Shown here: piece by piece, positions 31,034-37,362 of the stretch
How the letters are laid out: each line of letters opens with the position of its first letter
How positions within the stretch are numbered: the stretch's first letter is position 1
Virus record (IMG/VR): IMGVR_UViG_3300025120_000156
Coordinates: 1-40,945 of that record
Origin: a virus
Direction: 5' to 3' (one strand)
DNA: 40,945 nucleotides
Program-made: the position numbers and the translations under genes
The notes under the pieces: model-generated
Databases searched by the model: none
What the model was told of the DNA's origin: nothing
The model's input: the letters and a program-made list of their open reading frames with translations, nothing else

Positions 31034-31246
31034 ATGGATATGGTGAACAAACCGCCTCATTATAATCAAGGCGGTATAGAGTGCATTGACGCAATAGAAG
31101 AAAGTATGAGCAAAGATGCTTTTGCTGGATACTGTAAAGGCAATGTAGTTAAATACTTGTGGAGATATGAGTATAAGAACAAAGTTGAGGACTTAAAAAA
31201 GGCTCAATGGTACTTAGCAAAGCTCGTTACTCTACTGGAGGATTGA
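31034..31246 (+). CDS. DUF3310 family protein
   Basis: 70 residues from the ATG at 31034 (GGA 8 bases upstream); ATG at 31016 is possible but has no ribosome site. The signature 'VNKPPHYNQGGIECIDAIEE', 'GYCKGNVVKYLWRYEYKN' and 'DLKKAQWYLAKL' is diagnostic for DUF3310. The family is widespread in phages and sometimes annotated as nucleotide-kinase related; its function is not settled. It lies at the end of the replication module. Confidence 0.85.
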   Translation: MDMVNKPPHYNQGGIECIDAIEESMSKDAFAGYCKGNVVKYLWRYEYKNKVEDLKKAQWYLAKLVTLLED

Positions 31247-31522
31247 ATGAAAGAAGTTGGAATTTTTACCCAACATTCAAAAACCCTAGGACGATGTACC
31301 AGTGTGGCCGATTGCCCATGCGTTGGCATATGTTCTTGTACTCAATGGGGTGATGATCGATGCAGAGGTTGTGGAAGGACTGCAACTGAAGTTCGGGATT
31401 GGAATACTTTCTCTAAAATGGAAAGAAAACTTATAAATCTACGAAATGCAGCAGAAAATTACTCTATTAGACAGCTAATGAGGGGAAAAGCCGCAGGGCA
31501 CTCTCAGAAAGCGGCTAGTTAA
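31247..31522 (+). CDS. DUF1289-like Cys-rich protein
   Basis: 91 residues with Cys at 17, 23, 25, 29, 31, 39 and 42. The core 'CPCVGICS…DRCRGCGRT…VRDWNTFSKMER' matches DUF1289, a small proteobacterial family thought to bind a metal or Fe-S cluster. Host homologues are unlinked to phage functions, so this could be an acquired regulator. GGAGG lies before the ATG; the gene starts directly after the DUF3310 stop. It is the last plus-strand gene. Confidence 0.75.
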   Translation: MKEVGIFTQHSKTLGRCTSVADCPCVGICSCTQWGDDRCRGCGRTATEVRDWNTFSKMERKLINLRNAAENYSIRQLMRGKAAGHSQKAAS

Positions 31523-31528
31523 TTATTG

Positions 31529-31547
31529 GCCTTACGATACGTAAGGC
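31529..31547. terminator. Hairpin at the end of the early block
   Basis: GCCTTACG-ATA-CGTAAGGC, an 8-bp perfect stem at the convergent junction. No T-run on either side, so it may protect a 3' end rather than terminate. Confidence 0.45.
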
Positions 31548-31560
31548 TTAGGGTAGTACA

Positions 31561-31584
31561 ACAAAAGCGCACCACGGGCGTGCT
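31561..31584 (-). terminator. Weak terminator of the leftward tail block
   Basis: On the minus strand GCAC-GCCCGTG-GTGC is followed by GC and TTTTGTT, 33 bases after the end of the coiled-coil gene. A short stem but acceptable T-run. Confidence 0.4.
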
Positions 31585-31616
31585 GTGAAGCCGTTTTCTT
31601 AAAAAACCTTACAAAT

Positions 31617-31955
31617 TTACCCAGACAGTGGGTTTTTGTTATTCTCTGCTATTTTTTGCTGCAAAGAAGAAATTTCGGCTTTTATTGTTGCTATGTCAGT
31701 TTTTATTTCAGTAACATCTGGTATTTCAATACCATCTATTTCTTTTTCTAAGAATTGCACAGAGGTTTCTATACTTGCAAAACGTTCTTCAATAACTTTT
31801 TGTGCTTGTTCGGTGTCACCTATGCCACCTATTTGTGCTTCTAAGTTATCTAACCTATTTACATACTGAGCGCCTTGATAACCAAAGCCTGCTAAAGTTG
31901 TAACAATGCCGGCAAGTGCTATAAGTTGTGTTGTTTTATTTTCAAACCAGTTCAT
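31617..31955 (-). CDS. Membrane-anchored coiled-coil protein (possible spanin or holin)
   Basis: 112 residues. One N-terminal membrane segment (about 9-27) after a short basic start, then a coiled coil (about 30-105). This is the topology of i-spanins and XhlA-type lysis proteins, so lysis is a reasonable guess, but no partner endolysin or lipoprotein is recognised nearby. TAGGAG lies before the ATG. It is the last gene of the leftward block and follows a secreted acidic protein. Confidence 0.55.
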   Translation of the reverse strand: MNWFENKTTQLIALAGIVTTLAGFGYQGAQYVNRLDNLEAQIGGIGDTEQAQKVIEERFASIETSVQFLEKEIDGIEIPDVTEIKTDIATIKAEISSLQQKIAENNKNPLSG

Positions 31956-31964
31956 ACAGATCTC

Positions 31965-34031
31965 CTATAAAGTTGGTTGCATTTCTTTAAGACTTGTTAA
32001 AGTCCTAATACTAGTTCCCGCTAGCTGATAAAATGCGTTTGTATTATCTTGGATAGTATTAGTAGTATAAATGCTTTTGGGTTCATACCAAACTTCTTTT
32101 TCTGGCAAACTAACTAATCTATAGTTATTAAACCCAGGAACAAAACCCATTACTGCAATGATTGCATTTTCAGATCCATACTCTCCAGTTTCTTCTTGTT
32201 GTGCTTGCACGTCTTCTTGCGCATTTTGTAAGTTTTCTGCAATTATATTTTCTACTGTGGTATCTGTATCAGAATCAGTACTAACAGAATTAACTGCTAT
32301 GTTTATACTGTTTTGACTAGATACAGTTGCTACTGTTGCAACAACAACTTCAGTAGTAGTTGTTTCTGTTTCAACTGTGCTTGTACTTATAGAAGTATCA
32401 GTTACAGACGTGCTACTCATATCAAGCACTTGGTTGGTTTGGGCGGTAGATGATGCAAATTGATCTGACATGCTAGGCGAACTACTGGTGCTAATACCAG
32501 AGTTTGAAGAAGAACTAACGGCATTGCCAGCTGCAGCACTATTACCTGTAGAGTGAACAGATGTGCCTGCTGTTGTACCACTAACACTAGCTTGTGCTGT
32601 AGCTAAGGTAGATGAAACAACATTTAGAGCCATTTCTCTACTTATAGAACTTTTTCCTTCTGAAGCCATAATTACTTCTTCTTCTATTTCTTCTATAATT
32701 TCTTCCTCTTCAACAAGTTCTTCAACGGGTTCTTCCGCCGGCTCCTCTGCATGCGCAAGTTCTTCTTCCATTGCTGTCTCTTCCTCAAACCATTCCTCCA
32801 GTTCTTCAATAGTTTCTAGTTCAATAAATGTTTCAGGCTCTCTAAAGTCTTCTACAAGAAAAGTTTCTTGAAAAATAAACTCTTCAATCATTATATCTTC
32901 TATAGGTAAAAAAACTTCTTCCTCATGCATGGGTAGATCGTGCATAACCTCAAGGGGTTCATAGTATTCTTCTTGTGAAAACATTTGTTCAAAGATTATT
33001 TCTTCTTCAAAAATAAATATAGGGTCTTCAAAATATTGTTCTTCGAATTCAAACACAAAATCTTCGAACATAGGCTCTTCTTCATACCCGAAGTCTTCTT
33101 CTTCGTAGCCATAATCAAAGTATTCTTCTTCTTGAAAATAGGCAATAGAGTCTTCTTGTCTGTAACCCTGGCAAAAAGGCCCATACTGAGGATCTAAATC
33201 ACACTGCAAATCATCATATGCTTCCCAATATAAAGGGCAAGACTCATTATAAAGTTGAGTGATATTACACTGTTGGGTTTGATAAGCTTCAGCGTAACCT
33301 GAACAGCTAGAATCATTTAGCGCGTTGCTACAATCAACACCATTACCACTGCCTGAACCATATAAAGAACCACCATTTTCTAGTGTTGTATTTATAGTTG
33401 TATTGTTCCAATTAGTATTTACACAACTAGAACTATTGGTAGTGCCAGTAGAACATTCATCATGGTAATAATAGGTGTATGAGTTTGTTTTGTTAGAGCC
33501 TACTTCACCTATCAGCACGTCATGGTTGATAATATTAAGTTCACGATAGCGTATATCAAAAGAGTTGTTGTTCCAAAGTATTACTTCAAAGCTATTGTCT
33601 GTATTGCTTCTGTTGTACTCTCTTAAATTATACCAACCAAAGATCATCTTGCTGTTATCACCCCAAGACTTCATACGTGAGCCCGAGTCTCTAATTAAGT
33701 CAGTCCAGAAGGGATATATGGTATAAGTGTGCTGCCCATTGATAGGGTCAGGAGTATAGTCATTACAATAGCTACCACTAGAACCAAAATGGAGACATCC
33801 ATTAGTTGCCATTCTTGCTTGGCTAAATGTAGACCCATAAAAAGTAAAATCAAAAGAAAGGTCAATTGCAGGAGAAATTCCATCATCAGATACTGAGTAA
33901 GCTAACTCGCCCTCAAAGTTGTTTGCGTTAGCATTAAGGTCGTAAAGGTCTTGGTTATTTTCATAAACATATTGGGCTGATAAATTACTTGTAAGTAATA
34001 AACAACCTATTACTTTAAGCCAGCTATGCAT
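31965..34031 (-). CDS. Exported protein with a nidogen-like N-terminus and a very acidic Glu/Tyr/Phe region
   Basis: 688 residues from the ATG at 34031, directly followed by a signal peptide ending 'SNLSA'. A beta-rich domain (about 20-200), with 'NIINHDVLIGEVGS', resembles a NIDO-type domain. Cys pairs follow (about 185-275). Residues 294-450 are about half Glu, with many Tyr and Phe. A Ser/Thr/Ala-rich linker and a C-terminal 70-residue region that looks folded ('GFVPGFNNYRLVSLPEKEVWY') end the protein. An exported or virion-surface role is inferred. It overlaps the preceding Asn/Thr-rich gene. Confidence 0.6.
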   Translation of the reverse strand: MHSWLKVIGCLLLTSNLSAQYVYENNQDLYDLNANANNFEGELAYSVSDDGISPAIDLSFDFTFYGSTFSQARMATNGCLHFGSSGSYCNDYTPDPINGQHTYTIYPFWTDLIRDSGSRMKSWGDNSKMIFGWYNLREYNRSNTDNSFEVILWNNNSFDIRYRELNIINHDVLIGEVGSNKTNSYTYYYHDECSTGTTNSSSCVNTNWNNTTINTTLENGGSLYGSGSGNGVDCSNALNDSSCSGYAEAYQTQQCNITQLYNESCPLYWEAYDDLQCDLDPQYGPFCQGYRQEDSIAYFQEEEYFDYGYEEEDFGYEEEPMFEDFVFEFEEQYFEDPIFIFEEEIIFEQMFSQEEYYEPLEVMHDLPMHEEEVFLPIEDIMIEEFIFQETFLVEDFREPETFIELETIEELEEWFEEETAMEEELAHAEEPAEEPVEELVEEEEIIEEIEEEVIMASEGKSSISREMALNVVSSTLATAQASVSGTTAGTSVHSTGNSAAAGNAVSSSSNSGISTSSSPSMSDQFASSTAQTNQVLDMSSTSVTDTSISTSTVETETTTTEVVVATVATVSSQNSINIAVNSVSTDSDTDTTVENIIAENLQNAQEDVQAQQEETGEYGSENAIIAVMGFVPGFNNYRLVSLPEKEVWYEPKSIYTTNTIQDNTNAFYQLAGTSIRTLTSLKEMQPTL

Positions 34032-35008
34032 TCTCTTTTGAGTTGTGGAGCAGAATGCCAAACTTGTTTACACCTTTGTACTTTTTCTTTGTACCAGACT
34101 TTATAGTCCGGTCGGTCTTGTTTGTTTTCTTCCCAAGCAACTGTTGCTTCTTTACCTATTTTACCTTGGTAAGGACAAGGTGTGCCGGCCATTTCCATTG
34201 CAGCAAACACTCTAGGATCTGCACATAACAATGATATAGAAGCCACTTTCATACCCATATCGTAAAGATATTTAGATAGTTTTAATCTTTCACAGTTTTG
34301 ATCTCTTACTGTTTTACCACCAGAAAAACCAAACACTTGGCCCTGGAACGCGCCCGATCTACCTACGGTACATAAGTCTTGTGAATAAGACATTATAGAT
34401 GGAGCAATAGCTGAAGCAGGTGGAGCTTCAGACTTTACGTTTTGATTGATAGTTTGCGTTGAATTTGACTCGTTAATGTTTCTATTCGTGTTATCAGATT
34501 TGCTGTTATTTTCATTAACATTTTTGTTATCAGTTGTAACATTTGAATCTGACGTTGAAGTATTGACATTTGTATTATTCGAAGTGTTGACGTTAGTATT
34601 ATTCGAAGTGCTTGAATTCGTGACATTTTGATTTACTGTCGAATTAACTGTTGAGTTAGAAGTTGAATTCGAAGTATTAACATTGTTGTTTGTATTAGTA
34701 TTGTTAGAAGTCGACGTATTAGTATTAGTATTATTATTAGTATTATTGTTAGTATTTGTTGCTGTATTTATATTTGTATTTTGATTAGTACTAACATTGG
34801 TATTCGTATTTGTATTTACGTTGGTATTACTGTTGGTATTAGTATTGGTATTTACATTTGTATTTGAATTAGTAGTTGTGGTGTTGTTAGTAGTATCCAA
34901 ACTATTTTGCTCGCAATACTGAGAGCCAGCAGTACAGTTACCTGTCTGGTCCCCATAAGAATTAAATGATAGTACTAACCCTAAAGCTAGAAGTACGCGT
35001 TTGTTCAT
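34010..35008 (-). CDS. Exported Asn/Thr-rich low-complexity protein
   Basis: 332 residues: signal peptide (1-20, ending 'NSYG'), a short Cys pair, then about 140 residues of Asn-Thr/Ser repeats (residues about 38-190), then a C-terminal Cys-containing domain (about 200-332, 5 Cys) with 'QVFGFSGGKTVRDQNCERLK'. The repeats are likely disordered and could be a spacer between membrane and a Cys-stabilised head. Similar proteins are common in marine phage sequences, but function is unknown. Its end overlaps the 688-residue gene by 22 bases. Confidence 0.6.
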   Translation of the reverse strand: MNKRVLLALGLVLSFNSYGDQTGNCTAGSQYCEQNSLDTTNNTTTTNSNTNVNTNTNTNSNTNVNTNTNTNVSTNQNTNINTATNTNNNTNNNTNTNTSTSNNTNTNNNVNTSNSTSNSTVNSTVNQNVTNSSTSNNTNVNTSNNTNVNTSTSDSNVTTDNKNVNENNSKSDNTNRNINESNSTQTINQNVKSEAPPASAIAPSIMSYSQDLCTVGRSGAFQGQVFGFSGGKTVRDQNCERLKLSKYLYDMGMKVASISLLCADPRVFAAMEMAGTPCPYQGKIGKEATVAWEENKQDRPDYKVWYKEKVQRCKQVWHSAPQLKRECIAGLK

Positions 35009-35017
35009 ATTTTTTTA

Positions 35018-35314
35018 TTAACATTTCCAACGTTTTCTAGCCTGCCTTAGCCTTGAGTTTGGGTTTTTTGCAGCTTTAGGGAATTTCTTCATCTGCCCAG
35101 CAGACCTAGCGCAATAAGACTTACGTCTTTTAGCGGCTTTGCTTCCCTTTTTAACTTTTCCTGTTACTGCAGTTTTAAGTTTGGATCCAGGATTTGCTCT
35201 GCGGTGAGCAGCAACGCCCTTCGCAGTCATACCCGCACCCGATTTGGTTTTACGGTAGTTAGCGCCTTTACCCTTTGTTGTTTTTCTTATTGGGTTTTCT
35301 TTTTTGCGGGGCAC
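35018..35314 (-). CDS. Very basic small protein (DUF6321-like)
   Basis: 98 residues with GTG start at 35314; AAGGAAG lies 5 bases upstream. About 40% Lys+Arg, Gly/Ala/Ser-rich, with 'GKGANYRKTKSGAGMTAKGVAAHRRANPGSKLKTAVTG' and a Cys-containing centre and end. It resembles DUF6321 of marine phages and giant viruses (from memory). Possible DNA-condensing or virion-packed protein. It overlaps the upstream membrane-protein gene by 47 bases. Confidence 0.6.
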   Translation of the reverse strand: MPRKKENPIRKTTKGKGANYRKTKSGAGMTAKGVAAHRRANPGSKLKTAVTGKVKKGSKAAKRRKSYCARSAGQMKKFPKAAKNPNSRLRQARKRWKC

Positions 35315-35468
35315 TTTTCTTCCTTATTGGTTTTTCTGGGGTTAAACTTTTTTTAAATAGTTTTGTATAGGCTTTTTTTACCCCATTTAAAAATTTTTCA
35401 ATATATTCTATATACATAATTATACTCATTAGCAATAAAGCTAAAAGAATAGTATAACAAAGTATCAC
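35268..35468 (-). CDS. Small membrane-anchored basic protein
   Basis: 66 residues: one hydrophobic segment (about 3-22), then a very basic tail. The start at 35468 overlaps the upstream gene by 4 bases (ATGA). It could tether the basic proteins or phage DNA to the cell membrane. The C-terminal codons are shared with the 5' end of the next gene in another frame, so one of the two starts may be slightly different. Confidence 0.5.
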   Translation of the reverse strand: MILCYTILLALLLMSIIMYIEYIEKFLNGVKKAYTKLFKKSLTPEKPIRKKSAPQKRKPNKKNNKG

Positions 35469-35758
35469 TTCTTCTTAGCTGTTTTTTTAGATTTTTTAGC
35501 CATAGTCCTTACTCGAGTGGGTTTGCCCCCTACTCCCTGTGCTTTGGCTCTTTTGCGCGTTACTGCGCTTCTTTTTTGTGCAGCTGTCATACTTGCAGCT
35601 TTAGATTTAGGAACACATTTTGGATAACCTTTCTTTTTAGTAGAAGCTTTCTTTCTACCGCATGGCGCGTGTCCACCGCCTTTTTTCTTTCGACCAATAT
35701 CAACCCATTCTTCCTTAAACCATTTTGTTAGGCCACCTTTTGGTTTAGCACTAGCCAT
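35465..35758 (-). CDS. Basic protein, DUF5872-like C-terminal half
   Basis: 97 residues from the ATG at 35758; an upstream ATG at 35806 would place 16 codons inside the previous gene. The 'LTKWFKEEWVDIGRKKKGGGHAPCGRKK' and 'GYPKCVPKSKAASMTAAQKRSAV' segments resemble the DUF5872 family of phages and large eukaryotic viruses. The N-terminal portion of that family seems to be encoded separately by the preceding 46-residue gene. Start overlaps the previous stop (TAATG). Function unknown. Confidence 0.6.
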   Translation of the reverse strand: MASAKPKGGLTKWFKEEWVDIGRKKKGGGHAPCGRKKASTKKKGYPKCVPKSKAASMTAAQKRSAVTRKRAKAQGVGGKPTRVRTMAKKSKKTAKKK

Positions 35759-35898
35759 TACTTCTTGTAGCCCCCGCCCCTTTTCTTGTAAGTTCTGACT
35801 AACCAACCATTTGCATAAGCTGATGGGTAAACTTTAAATTTTCTTTTAGCCTCTGCTTTTACTCTAGAGTATAGTTTTTTATTTGTAGGTGTTGGCAT
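35758..35898 (-). CDS. 46-residue basic mini-protein (DUF5872-like N-terminal half)
   Basis: Contains 'KLYSRVKAEAKRKFKVYPS' and 'YANGWLVRTYKKRGGGY', a pattern I recall from the first part of DUF5872-like proteins. It starts at 35898, overlapping the previous stop (TAATG), and ends at 35758, overlapping the next start (TAATG). The split of a usually joined region into two coupled genes is unusual. Gene reality is supported by the overlaps on both sides. Confidence 0.6.
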   Translation of the reverse strand: MPTPTNKKLYSRVKAEAKRKFKVYPSAYANGWLVRTYKKRGGGYKK

Positions 35899-36143
35899 TA
35901 TGCTCTCCTTGCGTTTTTTGTTCTTTTAAAAGAACGGTTTGATTTTTTTGATTCCATCTTCATATTCTTAGCCACGCTGTTTAAAGGGTTGTTGTCTTTA
36001 TGTGCAACATCTTTACCGTCACCCTTTTTTGCTTTGCCTTTAGCTATCATTATACGACGTGCTTTGTTGCGACCAGCCCTGCGTTTTTTTTGTGCAGCTG
36101 TACCCTGGTATCTATCGTATTCTTGCCGATAATTTCTGGCCAT
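35898..36143 (-). CDS. Small basic HNH-like protein
   Basis: 81 residues. 'KDVAHKDNNPLNSVAKNMKMESKKSNRSFKR' matches the last strand and helix of HNH nucleases (an 'HKDNNPLN' motif), though the upstream Cys/His ligands are missing. Start overlaps the previous stop (TAATG) and it has the same Lys/Arg-rich character as its neighbours. It is probably a DNA-binding derivative rather than an active nuclease. Confidence 0.6.
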   Translation of the reverse strand: MARNYRQEYDRYQGTAAQKKRRAGRNKARRIMIAKGKAKKGDGKDVAHKDNNPLNSVAKNMKMESKKSNRSFKRTKNARRA

Positions 36144-36334
36144 TACTTACCAGTTTTAGCTTGAGCCTTCTTGTGTGCTTGTCTCATAGTATCACCCATA
36201 AGCATACGTCTTTTCATAAAGGCCATATGTTTAGCACTGTGATGCTTACCGTGTTTGTTTAAAGACGTTTGTTGACGTTTAGAAATGCTTTTCTTTTTGA
36301 CCTGTTGAGATGGTCGTTTAGCTTTTCTAGGCAT
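36143..36334 (-). CDS. 63-residue basic mini-protein
   Basis: Lys/Arg/His/Met-rich, with 'HGKHHSAKHMAFMKRRMLMGDTMRQAHKKAQAK', a helical, DNA-binding-looking segment. TAATG overlaps at both ends. It is an unrecognised member of the tail-proximal basic cassette; the cassette order is preserved by coupling. Confidence 0.55.
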   Translation of the reverse strand: MPRKAKRPSQQVKKKSISKRQQTSLNKHGKHHSAKHMAFMKRRMLMGDTMRQAHKKAQAKTGK

Positions 36335-36435
36335 TACTTTTTACTTTTCTTTTTAGCAATCTTTTTTTGTAAAAAAGCAGGCAAAGTTTTTTGTTTTGCA
36401 GTAAGTTTTTTAGCGGGTTTCTTTTTCTTCATCAT
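36334..36435 (-). CDS. 33-residue Lys-rich mini-protein
   Basis: Almost entirely Lys, Ala, Leu, Gln and Thr ('KKPAKKLTAKQKTLPAFLQKKIAKK'). It starts at 36435 with an ATGA overlap with the previous gene, or at 36432, and ends in TAATG with the next. Too short to classify; could be a histone-like or membrane-active peptide. Confidence 0.5.
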   Translation of the reverse strand: MMKKKKPAKKLTAKQKTLPAFLQKKIAKKKSKK

Positions 36436-36632
36436 TTTTTAGGCCTCTTAGGGTTATAAGATATAGAAATTTCTTTAGCTATTTCTTGTGCATTTTTTGT
36501 AGGTAAACCTTCAAAATTTATAGCGTCTTCTGCGCGTTCTCTGTTAGGTACATTAGGCATCATTGTAGTTTCTTCAACTTCTGTGTCTCCAATTTTACCT
36601 TTTGTTGTTGGTCCTGGTGTTCTAGACGCCAT
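36432..36632 (-). CDS. 66-residue acidic hypothetical protein
   Basis: One of the few acidic proteins in this cassette: N-terminal 'TPGPTTKGKIGDTEVEETTMMPN', helix 'AQEIAKEISI', basic end. It overlaps the upstream gene by 11 bases and the following mini-protein by 4. Possibly a partner of the basic neighbours. Family unknown. Confidence 0.55.
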   Translation of the reverse strand: MASRTPGPTTKGKIGDTEVEETTMMPNVPNRERAEDAINFEGLPTKNAQEIAKEISISYNPKRPKK

Positions 36633-36846
36633 CTCTTTTCTCCTGCGTAATTAAAAAATCAACTAACTTTATTTTATCATTAATCTCAACTAATTTACCA
36701 ACCAGCTGGTCTAAATACTCCGTAAAGTTAATATGTTCCGGTATTGAAGTAGGGTTAGAAGTAAGAACTTCTAGGTCTAAAGTGACCTGGGCCCGTTGTC
36801 CTTCAAGCGTTACTTTGTAAGCTTTGTAGATAGATCCTTTATCCAT
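36622..36846 (-). CDS. 74-residue hypothetical protein
   Basis: A mixed beta-helix protein: 'YKAYKVTLEGQRAQVTLDLEVL' strands and 'EYLDQLVGKLVEINDKIKLVDFL' helix. AAGGA is 8 bases before the ATG, so translation here is independent, and it starts the chain of coupled small genes that runs to 35018. Function unknown. Confidence 0.6.
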   Translation of the reverse strand: MDKGSIYKAYKVTLEGQRAQVTLDLEVLTSNPTSIPEHINFTEYLDQLVGKLVEINDKIKLVDFLITQEKRDGV

Positions 36847-36885
36847 ATGTTTTTCCTTAATAGTGGTCTATGTCATCGTCCACGG

Positions 36886-36999
36886 CTAGTAGCCGTATGA
36901 AGATTTCTTCTTACCTTTTTTTGCCGGTTTTTTCTTCTTAACAGGCTTCTTCTTGTACATACCTTTCATTCCCATTTGATTTATACCTCCGCATTTCAT
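36886..36999 (-). CDS. 37-residue Lys-rich mini-protein
   Basis: Starts at 36999 or at a Met 24 bases later (36975), which has GGAGG 10 bases upstream. It is Lys/Gly-rich, ending in 'SSYGY'. The gene lies between the tail chaperone and the basic cassette and looks like its first member. A small hairpin (ACGGCT-AGT-AGCCGT) overlaps the stop codon. Confidence 0.5.
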   Translation of the reverse strand: MKCGGINQMGMKGMYKKKPVKKKKPAKKGKKKSSYGY

Positions 37000-37014
37000 A
37001 ATCTTTATAGTACC

Positions 37015-37362
37015 TTAACTAGGTTCTGTTGGCCAGACTATTGGGTCAGTTGATGGTAAATCTCTTAACGCTTGACGGTACGTGGCCCATTCTGTTTTTT
37101 TAGAGTCTGACAAAGGGCTATCGGCAACCTGTGTCCAATCCGATTTAGCAAGCAGGACATTTCTATTTGCTCGTACTTCATTTAAAACTAAATCCGCTCT
37201 TTCAACAGCGGCACCACTTTGTATTAAGTATCGATTAGCTGAATAAGAGCCTTCTATAATGCTAAAACCACTTGCAAGAGGTATTTCTGATTGATGAGCC
37301 ACACCCGAGGTTGCGTATTCAATTTCACCAGAATCAGTATTATAAACTGTGTATGTGTACAT
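37015..37362 (-). CDS. Tail fibre assembly chaperone (Phage_tail_APC-like)
   Basis: 115 residues. The C-terminal half 'VRANRNVLLAKSDWTQVADSPLSDSKKTEWATYRQALRDLP' is the hallmark of the tail-assembly chaperone family PF16778. Such proteins help fold or trimerise the fibre encoded just upstream; its start overlaps that gene's stop (TAATG at 37362). Confidence 0.8.
   Translation of the reverse strand: MYTYTVYNTDSGEIEYATSGVAHQSEIPLASGFSIIEGSYSANRYLIQSGAAVERADLVLNEVRANRNVLLAKSDWTQVADSPLSDSKKTEWATYRQALRDLPSTDPIVWPTEPS

Noticed and set aside
32563-33197. Plus-strand frames opposite the acidic exported protein
   Set aside because: Ser- or Phe/Lys-rich translations are mirror images of the Glu/Ser repeats; no ribosome sites.
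34031-34061. Longer N-terminus of the 688-residue protein from a TTG at 34061
   Set aside because: It would place ten residues before the signal peptide, with a rare start and no ribosome site.
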